Assembly: GCF_016862675.1 (NCBI RefSeq)
Contig: NZ_BONK01000013.1
Location: 1 to 64,000 of the forward strand
Origin: Cellulomonas chitinilytica
Lineage (GTDB): Bacteria; Actinomycetota; Actinomycetes; Actinomycetales; Cellulomonadaceae
Reading direction: 5' to 3'
DNA: 64,000 nt
The first letter of the stretch is position 1; the number at the start of each line of letters is the position of its first letter. Positions 44,371 to 52,601 of the stretch are shown piece after piece. The notes beneath the pieces are model-generated. The model was not told the origin of the DNA. It ran no database searches and worked only from the letters and a program-made list of their open reading frames with translations. The position numbers were made by a program, and so were the translations under genes.

Positions 44371-45080
44371 CGACGGAGGAGACACGCGTGACGTACGCAC
44401 CTGTGATGGCGGAGCCGTACAACTGGCCGTACGACGGCGTCATCGACCCGGCGCGCACCGCGCTGGTCAACATCGACTGGCAGGTCGACTTCTGCGGCCC
44501 CGGCGGGTACGTCGACACGATGGGCTACGACCTGGCGCTCACCCGGGCACCGCTGGGCCCGGCGGCCGAGGTGCTCGCGGCGAGCCGCGACGCCGGGTTC
44601 CTGGTCGTGCACACCCGTGAGGGGCACCGCCCGGACCTCGCCGACCTGCCGCCGAACAAGCTGTGGCGCTCGGAACGGATCGGCGCGGCGATCGGCTCGA
44701 CCGGTCCGTGCGGCCGGATCCTCGTGCGCGGGGAGCCGGGCTGGGAGATCGTCCCCGAGATGGCGCCGGAGCCGGGCGAGCTGGTCGTCGACAAGCCCGG
44801 CAAGGGCGCGTTCTACGCCACCGACCTCGACCTGCTGCTGCGCACCCACGGCATCACCCACCTCGTCTTCACCGGCATCACCACCGACGTGTGCGTGCAC
44901 ACCACGATGCGCGACGCGAACGACCGCGGGTACGAGTGCCTCGTGCTGAGCGACTGCACGGGCGCGACCGACCGGGGCAACCACGAGGCCGCGCTCAAGA
45001 TGGTGACGATGCAGGGCGGGGTGTTCGGGGCGGTCGCGGACTCCTCAGCCCTGCTCGCGTCGCTGACGAGCGGGATCTGA
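44367..45080 (+). CDS. Biuret-amidohydrolase-like cysteine hydrolase (isochorismatase family)
   Basis: A 237-residue hydrolase with an intact triad: Asp37 (NIDWQVDF), Lys146 (KPGKGAF) and Cys176 ([19 protein letters not shown]). From memory, the long runs around [33 protein letters not shown] and MQGGVFGAV closely follow biuret hydrolase (BiuH) of the cyanuric-acid pathway, which makes allophanate and ammonia. Ureidoacrylate or other carbamoyl-amide substrates are alternatives. No cyanuric-acid hydrolase or allophanate hydrolase gene is in the window. Linked to the BMP-type importer upstream. Confidence 0.75.
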   Translation: MTTEETRVTYAPVMAEPYNWPYDGVIDPARTALVNIDWQVDFCGPGGYVDTMGYDLALTRAPLGPAAEVLAASRDAGFLVVHTREGHRPDLADLPPNKLWRSERIGAAIGSTGPCGRILVRGEPGWEIVPEMAPEPGELVVDKPGKGAFYATDLDLLLRTHGITHLVFTGITTDVCVHTTMRDANDRGYECLVLSDCTGATDRGNHEAALKMVTMQGGVFGAVADSSALLASLTSGI

Positions 45081-45082
45081 CG

Positions 45083-45562
45083 TCACACCGGCACGTGCCG
45101 CACGAAGTCCCACCCGGCCGTCACGGGCGTCCCGGCGCTGCCGTCGCTGCGCTGCGGCAGGTAGGAGAACGTCAGCGTGCGGAACGTGAGGGAGAACGCG
45201 TCGACCGGCTCGCCGGCTCCGACGTCGTCGCACAGGCCGTACGACGCGACCGTCACGTCCTGCAGCTGCCAGCGCAGCACGACCGCGGGCCGGCCGCCGG
45301 CGTGCACGAGCTCGAGCGTCGCCGTCGGGACGTGGCCGCCGCGGGCGCAGGCGAGGAACAGCAGCGGTGAGGCGACGCCCAGCGACGACGTCAGCTCGAC
45401 GGGCCGTGCGTCGACCTTCCCCGTACCCGCGCCGGTCCCCGCCAGGACGGTGCCGCTCTGGCTCTCGGACCACTGGACGCTGCGGACGTCGATCCAGTCG
45501 CGATGGCTGCGGTCCACCGAGCCGCCCGGGATGGAGTCGAGCCTGAGGAACGCGTTCGCCAT
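45083..45562 (-). CDS. Hcp1-family (type VI secretion tube-like) protein
   Basis: A 159-residue protein with the Hcp beta-barrel pattern: AFLRLDSIPGGSVDRSHRDWIDVRSVQW at the N-terminus (compare FLKLDGIKGES..H...IDVLS in Hcp), strand pairs with PVELTSSLGVASPLLFLACARG, and a C-terminal FRTLTFSYLPQ. No other type VI genes are near, and Gram-positive bacteria lack that system, so its role here is unknown (perhaps secreted ring-forming protein or phage-tail relative). Convergent with the hydrolase gene, only 2 bp between stops. Confidence 0.7.
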   Translation of the reverse strand: MANAFLRLDSIPGGSVDRSHRDWIDVRSVQWSESQSGTVLAGTGAGTGKVDARPVELTSSLGVASPLLFLACARGGHVPTATLELVHAGGRPAVVLRWQLQDVTVASYGLCDDVGAGEPVDAFSLTFRTLTFSYLPQRSDGSAGTPVTAGWDFVRHVPV

Positions 45563-45724
45563 GGCCGTCAGCTTTCGCAGGAGCAGGGACGATGCCCGGA
45601 GTCTGGCACCGTCGAGGAGCGCCCACCAGGGGTCCGGCGCGCCGGGCGGCGAGGGCGCCGGTAGCGTCGTGCGCGACCTGCAGCCGCCCCGACCGGGCGG
45701 GACGACGGGACGGGGGGCCAACGG

Positions 45725-46237
45725 ATGGACGTCGCAGCGCTGCTGGTCGAGCAGTACGGCCGGATCGGGCCGATCCTGCACCGGGCGGTCCGTGGGCTGG
45801 ACAGCCGGGGCCTGACGTTCCGGCCGGACGCGGACGCGAACACGCTCGCCTGGCTCGTGTGGCACGCGGGCCGGGTGCAGGACGCGCAGGTCGCCGACGT
45901 CGCGGGGATCGGCCAGGTGTGGGTCGTGCAGGGCTGGGCGCAGCGGTTCGGCCTGCCGTTCGCGGCGTCCGCGACCGGCTACGGGCAGTCGTCCGACGAG
46001 GTGGCCCTCGTGGACGCGCCCGCCGACCTGCTGCTCGACTACTACGACGCCGTGGCCGAGCAGACCCTCGAGTTCCTGCGGCGGCTGCATCCGGCGGACC
46101 TCGACGAGGTCGTCGACGAGTCCTGGGACCCGCCCGTCACCCTCGGTGTCCGGCTGGTGAGCATCGTCGCCGACGACCTGCAGCACGCCGGGCAGGCGTC
46201 CTACGTGCGGGGGCTGCTGGACCGTTCCGGCAGGTGA
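45725..46237 (+). CDS. DinB/DUF664-type (mycothiol transferase-like) protein
   Basis: A 170-residue four-helix-bundle protein. His residues at LVWHAGRVQDAQ and DDLQHAGQASYVRG match the metal-binding positions of the DinB/YfiT superfamily, and NTLAWLVWHAGR resembles the DUF664 branch linked to mycothiol-dependent reactions in actinobacteria. Reaction unknown. Start ATG 45725 with GGGGG upstream. Confidence 0.78.
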   Translation: MDVAALLVEQYGRIGPILHRAVRGLDSRGLTFRPDADANTLAWLVWHAGRVQDAQVADVAGIGQVWVVQGWAQRFGLPFAASATGYGQSSDEVALVDAPADLLLDYYDAVAEQTLEFLRRLHPADLDEVVDESWDPPVTLGVRLVSIVADDLQHAGQASYVRGLLDRSGR

Positions 46238-46274
46238 GTCCGCCGTCGCGGTCCGGCGGTCGAGATCCGGCCCG

Positions 46275-46280
46275 TACGCT
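46275..46280 (+). promoter_or_regulatory. -10 element of the rsbQ-like gene
   Basis: TACGCT six bases before ATG 46287, implying a leaderless transcript. Confidence 0.4.
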
Positions 46281-46286
46281 CGTCCG

Positions 46287-47084
46287 ATGGACGTGCTCCG
46301 ACGCAACGACGTGCAGGTGACCGGCACGCCCGGTGCACCTCCGATGGTCTTCGCCCACGGCTTCGGCTGCGACAAGAGCATGTGGCGGTGGGTGGCGCCC
46401 GCGTTCGAGCGGTCGCACCGCGTCGTCCTGTTCGACCACGTCGGGGCGGGCGGGTCCGACCTCACCGCGTACGACGAACGCCGGCACGGCTCGCTCGACG
46501 GGTACGCCCAGGACGTCGTGGAGATCCTCGACGCGCTCGACCTCGGGCCCGCCGTGCTCGTCGGGCACTCCGTGAGCGCCGTGATCGGGACGCTCGCCGC
46601 CATCAGCGCCCCGGAGCTGTTCGACCGGCTCGTGCTCGTCGGCCCGAGCCCGCGGTACATCGACGACGACGGCTACCGCGGCGGGTTCAGCGCGGACGAG
46701 ATCGACGAGCTGCTCGACACGATGGACGACAACTACCTCGGCTGGTCGGCGTTCATCGCCCCCGTGATCATGGGCAACGCGGACCGCCCCGAGCTCGGCG
46801 AGGAGCTGACCAACTCCTTCTGCCGGACCGACCCGGCGATCGCACGACGGTTCGCCCGCACCACGTTCCTGTCGGACAACCGCGACGACCTGCCGAAGGT
46901 CACCACCCCGTCGCTCGTCGTGCAGTGCCGGGACGACGTGATCGCCCCGCTCGAGGTGGGCCGCTACGTCCACGAGCACCTGCGGGACAGCGAGCTCGTG
47001 GTCGTCGACGCGGTCGGGCACTGCCCGCACATGAGCGCCCCCGACGCGCTGGTCGCCGCGATGACGGAGTACCTCGCCCGGTGA
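46287..47084 (+). CDS. rsbQ: RsbQ-like alpha/beta hydrolase
   Basis: A 265-residue RsbQ-type protein. VFAHGFGCDKSMWRWVAPAF starts the fold, the nucleophile is Ser95 in GHSVSAVIG, Asp216/217 and His245 (GHCPHMS) complete the triad, and the lid has RYIDDDGYRGGFSADEIDEL and MDDNYLGWS, all typical of RsbQ and its plant relatives (KAI2/D14). In Bacillus, RsbQ is required for the phosphatase RsbP to respond to energy stress. The RsbP-like gene starts 19 bp downstream. Confidence 0.9.
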   Translation: MDVLRRNDVQVTGTPGAPPMVFAHGFGCDKSMWRWVAPAFERSHRVVLFDHVGAGGSDLTAYDERRHGSLDGYAQDVVEILDALDLGPAVLVGHSVSAVIGTLAAISAPELFDRLVLVGPSPRYIDDDGYRGGFSADEIDELLDTMDDNYLGWSAFIAPVIMGNADRPELGEELTNSFCRTDPAIARRFARTTFLSDNRDDLPKVTTPSLVVQCRDDVIAPLEVGRYVHEHLRDSELVVVDAVGHCPHMSAPDALVAAMTEYLAR

Positions 47085-47103
47085 GCGGTCCAGTGGGCGC
47101 CTG

Positions 47104-48615
47104 ATGAGCGCCGCCGAGCGCGGCCGGGCGTGGCAGGAGTCGCCGGCGGCGCTGCTCGTGCTCGACCGGGACGGCGGTGTCGTCGACGCCAACGCGACGT
47201 TCCTGCGCTGGTCCGGCCGCTCCGCCGCACAGGTGACCGGGCGGGCGCGGCTCAGCGAGCTGCTCTCGGTGGGTGGACGCATCTACTGGGAGACGCACGT
47301 CGCGCCGCTGCTGCACATGCAGGGCCGGGTCGACGAGCTCGCCGTGGAGCTGCGCGGCCCCGACGGCCGCAGGCCCGTGCTGCTGTCCGCGGTGGTGCGG
47401 CCCGGCGGCGAGATCGACGTCGTGCTCTCCGGGGCGCAGGAGCGGTCCCGGTACGAGCGCGAGCTGCTCGCGGCACGCCGTGCCGCCGAGTCCTCGACGC
47501 AACGCGTACGCGCGCTGCAGCGGACGACCGCCGCCTTCTCGCGGGCGTCGGACGTGGGCGGCGTCGTGGAGGCGCTGCTCGCCACGTCGGTCGAGCACCT
47601 GGGTGCGGCCGTCGCTCGCGTCTGGCTCGTCGGGCCGGACGGCCGCCTCGCCGGGGCCGGCTCGACGACGGGACCCGGGACCGCACCGGCCCGGGCCCCC
47701 GACAGCCCTGACGCGGGCGTGGCCACGGACGGCACCGCCGTCGTCGCGCTGCGTGGTGCGTCCCGGTGGCACGGCGTCGCGCAGCTGTGGCCGCGCACGG
47801 GCCCGACGGTCGACCCGTGGGACCTGGCGGTGCTCACGGCCGTCGGCCAGCAGGCGGGCCAGGCGCTCGACCGGGCGCGGCTGTTCGACGAGAGCGCGAC
47901 CGTCGCGCACGAGCTGCAGCGTGCCCTCCTGACCACGAACGTGCCGTCCGACCCGCGCCTGTCCATCGCGACGGAGTACCGCCCCGCCGTGCAGTCCCTG
48001 GAGGTGGGCGGCGACTGGTACGACGCGTTCACGGTCGGGGACGTCGTCGCCGTCGTGGTCGGTGACGTCGTCGGGCGTGGTCTGCAGGCGGCGGTGTCGA
48101 TGGGGCAGCTGCGCAGCGCCGTGCGTGCCGCCGCCGGGCCCGGGGTCGGTCCGGCCGCGGTGCTCTCGCACGTCGACCGGTTCGTCGAGCGGGCCGGCGT
48201 GGGTTTCATGGCGACGATGGTGTACGCCGAGGTGGAGCCCGCGACGGGACGCGTGCGGTACGCCGCCGCCGGGCATCCGCCACCGCTGCGGCTCACGGTC
48301 GACGGCACGGCCGAGTTCCTGTGGGACGGGCGCTCGACACCGCTCGGCGCGCCCGTCGCGGCACGTCCTCGGACCGACGCGGTCGTCGACCTCGTCGCCG
48401 GCGACCGGCTCCTGCTCTACACGGACGGCCTCGTGGAACGCCGCGACCGCCCGCTCGCCGACGGGCTCGACGACCTCGCCGGGTCCGCGCGCGGGCTGCT
48501 CGGCCCGTCCGGCTCCGCGGCGGGGCTCGTCGACGCCGCCGCGGTGCGCCGGGGCGACGACCGGGACGACATCTGCGTGCTGCTGGCCACCTGGTCGGGA
48601 CCGGCCGCCCCGTGA
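47104..48615 (+). CDS. RsbP-like PAS-GAF-PP2C (SpoIIE-type) phosphatase
   Basis: A 503-residue phosphatase with a PAS domain (about 10-115; PAALLVLDRDGGVVDANATF), a connecting helix (RYERELLAARRAAESS), a GAF-like domain (about 145-265) and a PP2C/SpoIIE phosphatase domain (about 275-500). Metal-binding aspartates are visible in VGGDWYDAF, VVVGDVVGRGLQAA and GDDRDDICVL. It should dephosphorylate an anti-sigma-factor antagonist. Bacillus RsbP has PAS plus phosphatase only; the extra GAF domain is the notable difference. No sigma, anti-sigma or antagonist gene is in this window. Confidence 0.88.
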   Translation: MSAAERGRAWQESPAALLVLDRDGGVVDANATFLRWSGRSAAQVTGRARLSELLSVGGRIYWETHVAPLLHMQGRVDELAVELRGPDGRRPVLLSAVVRPGGEIDVVLSGAQERSRYERELLAARRAAESSTQRVRALQRTTAAFSRASDVGGVVEALLATSVEHLGAAVARVWLVGPDGRLAGAGSTTGPGTAPARAPDSPDAGVATDGTAVVALRGASRWHGVAQLWPRTGPTVDPWDLAVLTAVGQQAGQALDRARLFDESATVAHELQRALLTTNVPSDPRLSIATEYRPAVQSLEVGGDWYDAFTVGDVVAVVVGDVVGRGLQAAVSMGQLRSAVRAAAGPGVGPAAVLSHVDRFVERAGVGFMATMVYAEVEPATGRVRYAAAGHPPPLRLTVDGTAEFLWDGRSTPLGAPVAARPRTDAVVDLVAGDRLLLYTDGLVERRDRPLADGLDDLAGSARGLLGPSGSAAGLVDAAAVRRGDDRDDICVLLATWSGPAAP

Positions 48616-48645
48616 GACGGCCGGCCTGAGCCGGAATGAGGCCGC

Positions 48646-48667
48646 GTCCCTCGGAATTGAGAGGGAC
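48646..48667 (+). terminator. Hairpin after the phosphatase gene
   Basis: Arms GTCCCTC (48646-48652) and GAGGGAC (48661-48667), 8-base AT-containing loop, 30 bp after the stop. Confidence 0.5.
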
Positions 48668-48756
48668 AGAGCGGACGCGAGTGTGTCGAAATGGCGGTTC
48701 GCGCTTCGACCAGAGGGTGAGACCCGCCCCGGCCACCGACCCGTGAGGACATCCCC

Positions 48757-50283
48757 GTGACCGACACCACCGCCACCCTCCCGTCCGCACCGACGGCGTC
48801 ACCCGACACGTCCGGCCGCGACCGCCTCGCGGTCCGCCTGCTGCTGATCTCGACGTTCGTCGTCATCCTCAACGAGACCGTCATGGGCGTGGCGCTGCCG
48901 CACCTCATGTCGGACCTCGCGATCCCCGCGAGCACCGCCCAGTGGGTGACGACGGCGTTCATGCTGACGATGGCCGTCGTCATCCCCGTGACCGGCTTCC
49001 TCATCCAGCGCCTCACCACCCGGACCACGTTCCTGACGGCGATGGGCCTGTTCAGCCTCGGCACGCTGATCTGCGCGCTCGCGCCCGGGTTCGAGGTGCT
49101 GATCGTCGGCCGCGTGGTGCAGGCCAGCGGCACGGCGATCATGCTGCCGCTGCTCATGACCACCGTGATGACGGTGACGCCGCCTGCGAGCCGCGGCCGG
49201 ACGATGGGCAACATCTCGATCGTCATCTCGGTCGCGCCCGCGCTCGGTCCGACGATCTCCGGGCTGGTGCTGAGCGTGCTGCCGTGGCGCTGGCTGTTCG
49301 TGCTGGTGCTCCCCGTGGCGCTGGCCGCGCTGGCCCTCGGCGCGGCACGGATGCCGAACCTCACCGACCCGCGCACGGCCCGGGTGGACGTCTTCTCGGT
49401 CGTGCTGTCGGCGTTCGCGTTCGGCGGTCTGGTCTACGGGCTGAGCGGGCTCGGCGCGGCGGCGACGACCGGCGTCGCCACGTCCACGTGGGTGTCGCTC
49501 GGGGTCGGCGTGGTCGGGCTCGTGGTGTTCGTGGCCCGGCAGCTGCGGCTGCAGCGGGTCGACGACGCGCTGCTCGACCTGCGGACCTTCTCGACGCCCG
49601 CCTTCGCGGTGTCGGTCGGGGTCATGGCGATCACGATGATGTCGCTGTTCGGCACCCTCATCCTGGTGCCGCTGTTCGCGCAGGTCGTGCTGGGCCTCGA
49701 CGCGTTGCAGACCGGCCTGCTGCTCCTGCCGGGCGGGCTCCTCATGGGCCTGCTGGCCCCGAGCGTCGGCCGGGCGTACGACCGTTTCGGTCCGCGGGTG
49801 CTGCTCGTCCCGGGCGCCGTGGTGGTGAGCGCCGGTGCGTGGGCGTTCACGCTGCTGACCGCGACGAGCTCGCCGTGGCTGCTGCTCGTGGCGCACGTGG
49901 TGCTGAGCGCCGGGCTCGCGCTGATGTTCACGCCGCTGTTCACGTCGGCCCTCGGGTCGCTGCCGGGGCGGCTGTACTCGCACGGCAGCGCCGTGGTGGG
50001 CACCGTGCAGCAGGTCGCGGGTGCGGCCGGCACGGCGCTGTTCGTCACCGTGCTCACCGCGCAGGCGGCGACGCTGGCGCGCGGGGGTGCGGGTGTCGTC
50101 GAGTCGACGGCCGGGGGAGCGCACGTCGCGTTCCTGGTGGGGGCGGCGATCTCGCTGCTCGCGATCCCGGCGGCGTTCGCGGTGCGTGGCGCGCCCGGCG
50201 GGCACGACGGCCACGGGGTGCCGGACGGTGCGGCCGACGAGGTGTCCGACGGCGTGCCGAGCGACGCGGTCGCGACCGTCTGA
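48757..50283 (+). CDS. MFS multidrug exporter (DHA2/EmrB-QacA family)
   Basis: A 508-residue transporter with 14 hydrophobic segments. Motif A-like GFLIQRLTTRT lies after helix 2, motif C-like segment ALGPTISGLVL in helix 5, and LNETVMGVALPHLMSDLAI in helix 1 is typical of DHA2 exporters. It pumps drugs or metabolites out with proton antiport. The His/Gly/Asp-rich C-terminal tail (GGHDGHGVPDGAAD) is cytoplasmic. GTG start. A strong terminator follows. Confidence 0.88.
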   Translation: MTDTTATLPSAPTASPDTSGRDRLAVRLLLISTFVVILNETVMGVALPHLMSDLAIPASTAQWVTTAFMLTMAVVIPVTGFLIQRLTTRTTFLTAMGLFSLGTLICALAPGFEVLIVGRVVQASGTAIMLPLLMTTVMTVTPPASRGRTMGNISIVISVAPALGPTISGLVLSVLPWRWLFVLVLPVALAALALGAARMPNLTDPRTARVDVFSVVLSAFAFGGLVYGLSGLGAAATTGVATSTWVSLGVGVVGLVVFVARQLRLQRVDDALLDLRTFSTPAFAVSVGVMAITMMSLFGTLILVPLFAQVVLGLDALQTGLLLLPGGLLMGLLAPSVGRAYDRFGPRVLLVPGAVVVSAGAWAFTLLTATSSPWLLLVAHVVLSAGLALMFTPLFTSALGSLPGRLYSHGSAVVGTVQQVAGAAGTALFVTVLTAQAATLARGGAGVVESTAGGAHVAFLVGAAISLLAIPAAFAVRGAPGGHDGHGVPDGAADEVSDGVPSDAVATV

Positions 50284-50300
50284 CCGCCCGCGCCGCACGC

Positions 50301-50332
50301 AAGGCCGGCGACCCGCACGGGTCGCCGGCCTT
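50301..50332 (+). terminator. Terminator after the MFS gene
   Basis: Perfect 14-base arms (50301-50314 and 50319-50332) with a GCAC tetraloop, 18 bp after the stop; A-rich start and TT end pair at the base. Confidence 0.8.
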
Positions 50333-50347
50333 CCTGCTGCCCGCCCC

Positions 50348-50376
50348 TTGACGGGGCCGTCGGCCGGTCCTACGGT
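50348..50376 (+). promoter_or_regulatory. Sigma-70-type promoter of the arsR-like gene
   Basis: TTGACG (50348-50353), 17-bp spacer, TACGGT (50371-50376). Near-consensus for the main actinobacterial sigma factor; start of transcription is expected near 50383. Confidence 0.7.
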
Positions 50377-50384
50377 GAAGAAGT

Positions 50385-50398
50385 TCCTTAATTAAGGA
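50385..50398 (+). promoter_or_regulatory. Palindromic operator over the transcription start and ribosome binding site
   Basis: TCCTTAATTAAGGA is a perfect 14-bp AT-rich palindrome in a very GC-rich sequence, beginning about two bases after the expected transcription start. Its right half supplies the AAGGAG ribosome binding site of the ArsR gene. Probably the ArsR autoregulatory site. Confidence 0.65.
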
Positions 50399-50407
50399 GT
50401 CACTTAC

Positions 50408-50770
50408 ATGACCGACCGGGACCTGCTGAGCACCGTGTTCGCGGCCCTGGCCGACCCCACGAGGCGCGCGATCCTCACGCACCTCGCCCAGGGACCCACC
50501 ACGGTGGGCCAGATCGCGGAGCCGTTCGCGATGAGCCGTCCGGCCATCTCCCAGCACCTGCGCGTGCTGGAGGCCGCCGGCCTCATCGAGCGGACCGTCA
50601 CGGCGCAGTGGCGCACCTGCACGCTGCGCACCGAGCCCCTCGACGAGATCGCGTCGTGGGTCGACCGGCACCGCCGGTACTGGGACGAGCGCTTCGACCT
50701 GCTGGAGGACCGCCTCCGTGCTGGGCGCGACGCTCCGACCACCCCACGGCCGCAGGAGGAGAACCGATGA
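50408..50770 (+). CDS. ArsR-family winged-helix regulator
   Basis: A 120-residue repressor: STVFAALADPTRRAILTHLAQG, the recognition helix region SRPAISQHLRVLEAAGLIER and a wing (VTAQWRTCTLR). No metal-sensing Cys cluster. AAGGAG lies eight bases before the ATG. Coupled by ATGA to an SRPBCC gene, the common ArsR-AHSA1 pair; a promoter and palindromic operator are clear upstream, so it probably represses its own operon. Confidence 0.9.
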   Translation: MTDRDLLSTVFAALADPTRRAILTHLAQGPTTVGQIAEPFAMSRPAISQHLRVLEAAGLIERTVTAQWRTCTLRTEPLDEIASWVDRHRRYWDERFDLLEDRLRAGRDAPTTPRPQEENR

Positions 50771-51210
50771 GCGAGAGCAGGACCATGGAGAAGACGTTCA
50801 CGATCACGCGCGTGCTCGACGCGCCCCGGTCCGCCGTCTGGCAGGCCTGGACCGACCCCGACGAGATGGCGCACTGGTTCCATCCGCGCGGGCTCACGAC
50901 GCCGCGCGACTCGGTCGCGGTCGACCTGCGGGCCGGCGGGGAGTACCGCTACACGATGGTCGCCCCCGACGAGACCGCCTACCCGACCGGAGGCGTGTAC
51001 CAGGAGGTCGTCGAGCCCGAGCGTCTCGTGTTCACGTGGGGCGACCCCGGTGCGGAGGGGGCCGCGCTCGCCACGGTGACGCTGGACGACCTCGGCGAGC
51101 AGACCCGCCTCACGTTCCGCCTCGACGGCCTGGTGGGCGCACCCGGCGACGGCAGCTTCTACGACGGCTGGGTGTCGGCCCTCGACGTCCTGGCCGAGCA
51201 CGTCTCCTGA
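50767..51210 (+). CDS. SRPBCC (AHSA1-like) domain protein
   Basis: A 147-residue AHSA1-type protein beginning with TFTITRVLDAPRSAVWQAWTDPDEMAHWF and including GGEYRYTMVAPD and DGWVSALDVLAEHV. Likely ligand-binding partner of the co-transcribed ArsR regulator. Paralogous to the protein at 27351-27842. Confidence 0.87.
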   Translation: MSESRTMEKTFTITRVLDAPRSAVWQAWTDPDEMAHWFHPRGLTTPRDSVAVDLRAGGEYRYTMVAPDETAYPTGGVYQEVVEPERLVFTWGDPGAEGAALATVTLDDLGEQTRLTFRLDGLVGAPGDGSFYDGWVSALDVLAEHVS

Positions 51211-51238
51211 CCCACGTCGGACGCGCGAGAACGGGACG

Positions 51239-51280
51239 TCGGGGTGAGAACGGCACGTCAGAGTGCCGTTCTCACCCCGA
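51239..51280. terminator. Bidirectional terminator, 18-bp stem
   Basis: Perfect 18-base arms (51239-51256 and 51263-51280) with a 6-base loop between the convergent SRPBCC and cellulase genes. The motif GAGAACGGnACGTC occurs twice in tandem (51227-51240 and 51245-51258), so this may also be a copy of a dispersed repeat. Confidence 0.75.
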
Positions 51281-51311
51281 GGTCACGCGCTCGGCCGAGC
51301 CGGGGACCGCG

Positions 51312-52601
51312 TCAGGGCGCCGGGTTCGCGTGGTGCACGAGCTCGAGCGCCATCTGCGGGAACCACGCCCCTGCCGCCGGGTCGGCGTAGCCGCGGACCG
51401 GGTCGATGCCGCCGGCCGGGTCCCACCGCGTGCACTGGCCGTCGGACTCGCCGGGGATCTTGACCCAGAGGTACGCGTCGAGCATCGGGACGCCCGTGCT
51501 CGTCGTCGGGCGCAGGCCGAGGCCGCGGTCCGGCGGGTTGCACCAGTCCTGCGGGTCGCCGGCCGGGTGGTCGGCGGGCGGAACCCACGGACCCTGCCCG
51601 TTGCGGCTGGTGTCGATCACGAAGCCCGCGAGGACGTCCGGTCCGCTCGGCGGGTTGGCCGCGTTCGTCACGTTGTCCGTGTACCACTGGTCGGTCAGGC
51701 CCCACGTGCTGAAGTCGTTCGGGTCCGCCGGGTAGTACTGGCTGCCGCACCAGTCGAAGTGGCCGAGCCGCCAGCCGCCCTCGGCGTCGTTCGTGCCGAA
51801 CCAGAGGCACTGCGAGATCCAGCTGCCGAACTTCTGCAGCTTCTCGGTGGCCTGGAAGTTCGACACGTTGAGGAAGAAGCCGTCGGTCCGCTCGACACCG
51901 GCCTTGTGCAGCCGGTCGGCGGCGTCGCCGGACCCGAGCCAGCCGGAGTGGGTGGCGTCGAGGTACACGGACACGTTCGGCAGGGCGGCGAGCCGGTCGA
52001 CCGCGCCGTTGAGCTGCGTGAAGCGGTCGGCCGCAGCGGTCGCCGGGTCGGCGTCGGCGGGCTGGCACCACTCCTGGGCGCCGTTGATCGAGGTGTACCA
52101 GGGGATGATCCCGAGGCCGTCGGGCTCGACGAGCACGATCGCCGTGCCGTCGCCGATGCCCTTCACGAACCCGTCGATCCACGCCAGGTACGACTCCGTG
52201 TCGGCGGCGCCGCCCGCCGAGTACTGGGCGCAGTCCCGGTACGGCAGGTCGTACGCGACGAGCACTGGGACCGAGCGGGTGAGCCGGGCCTGCTTCATCG
52301 TCTTCTCGACGGCCTTGCGCACCTCCTTCGGCGTCCCGGACGTGAACCAGACGGCCTGCGGGGTGGCCGCCATCCTGGTGAGCAGCGCGGCGTCGGACCA
52401 CTGGTGCTGCTTGACGAGCTGCTTGATCTGGGCGACCGCGCCGTCGTCCGGGGGCGGGGTGAACAGGCGGGTCACGGGGGGCTTCGGGTGGTGCGGGGGA
52501 GTGCCGTGGGCCGACGCCGGGAGGGCGGCGGCGAGTGGGAGCGCTACCACGGCGACCGTGGCGAGCAGGGTCGTGCGAAGACGGGACAGGGATCTGGCCA
52601 C
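51312..52601 (-). CDS. Secreted glycoside hydrolase family 6 cellulase
   Basis: A 429-residue exported enzyme: signal peptide 1-31 (ends ALPASA), short His/Pro linker, then a GH6 domain from about 55. Catalytic-type aspartates appear in YDLPYRDCAQYSAGG (Asp123, proton-donor region) and LVEPDGLG (Asp161), and the substrate-cleft loop in GFVIDTSRNGQG. Four or more Cys suggest disulfides. There is no cellulose-binding module, so it may act on soluble or partly degraded beta-1,4-glucan. GTG start with GGAG upstream. Cleaves with inversion; endo or exo mode is not decided. Confidence 0.92.
   Translation of the reverse strand: MARSLSRLRTTLLATVAVVALPLAAALPASAHGTPPHHPKPPVTRLFTPPPDDGAVAQIKQLVKQHQWSDAALLTRMAATPQAVWFTSGTPKEVRKAVEKTMKQARLTRSVPVLVAYDLPYRDCAQYSAGGAADTESYLAWIDGFVKGIGDGTAIVLVEPDGLGIIPWYTSINGAQEWCQPADADPATAAADRFTQLNGAVDRLAALPNVSVYLDATHSGWLGSGDAADRLHKAGVERTDGFFLNVSNFQATEKLQKFGSWISQCLWFGTNDAEGGWRLGHFDWCGSQYYPADPNDFSTWGLTDQWYTDNVTNAANPPSGPDVLAGFVIDTSRNGQGPWVPPADHPAGDPQDWCNPPDRGLGLRPTTSTGVPMLDAYLWVKIPGESDGQCTRWDPAGGIDPVRGYADPAAGAWFPQMALELVHHANPAP

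Noticed and set aside
45083..45562. Evidence for a type VI secretion locus
   Set aside because: Only an Hcp-like protein is present; flanking genes are a hydrolase and a DinB-like protein.
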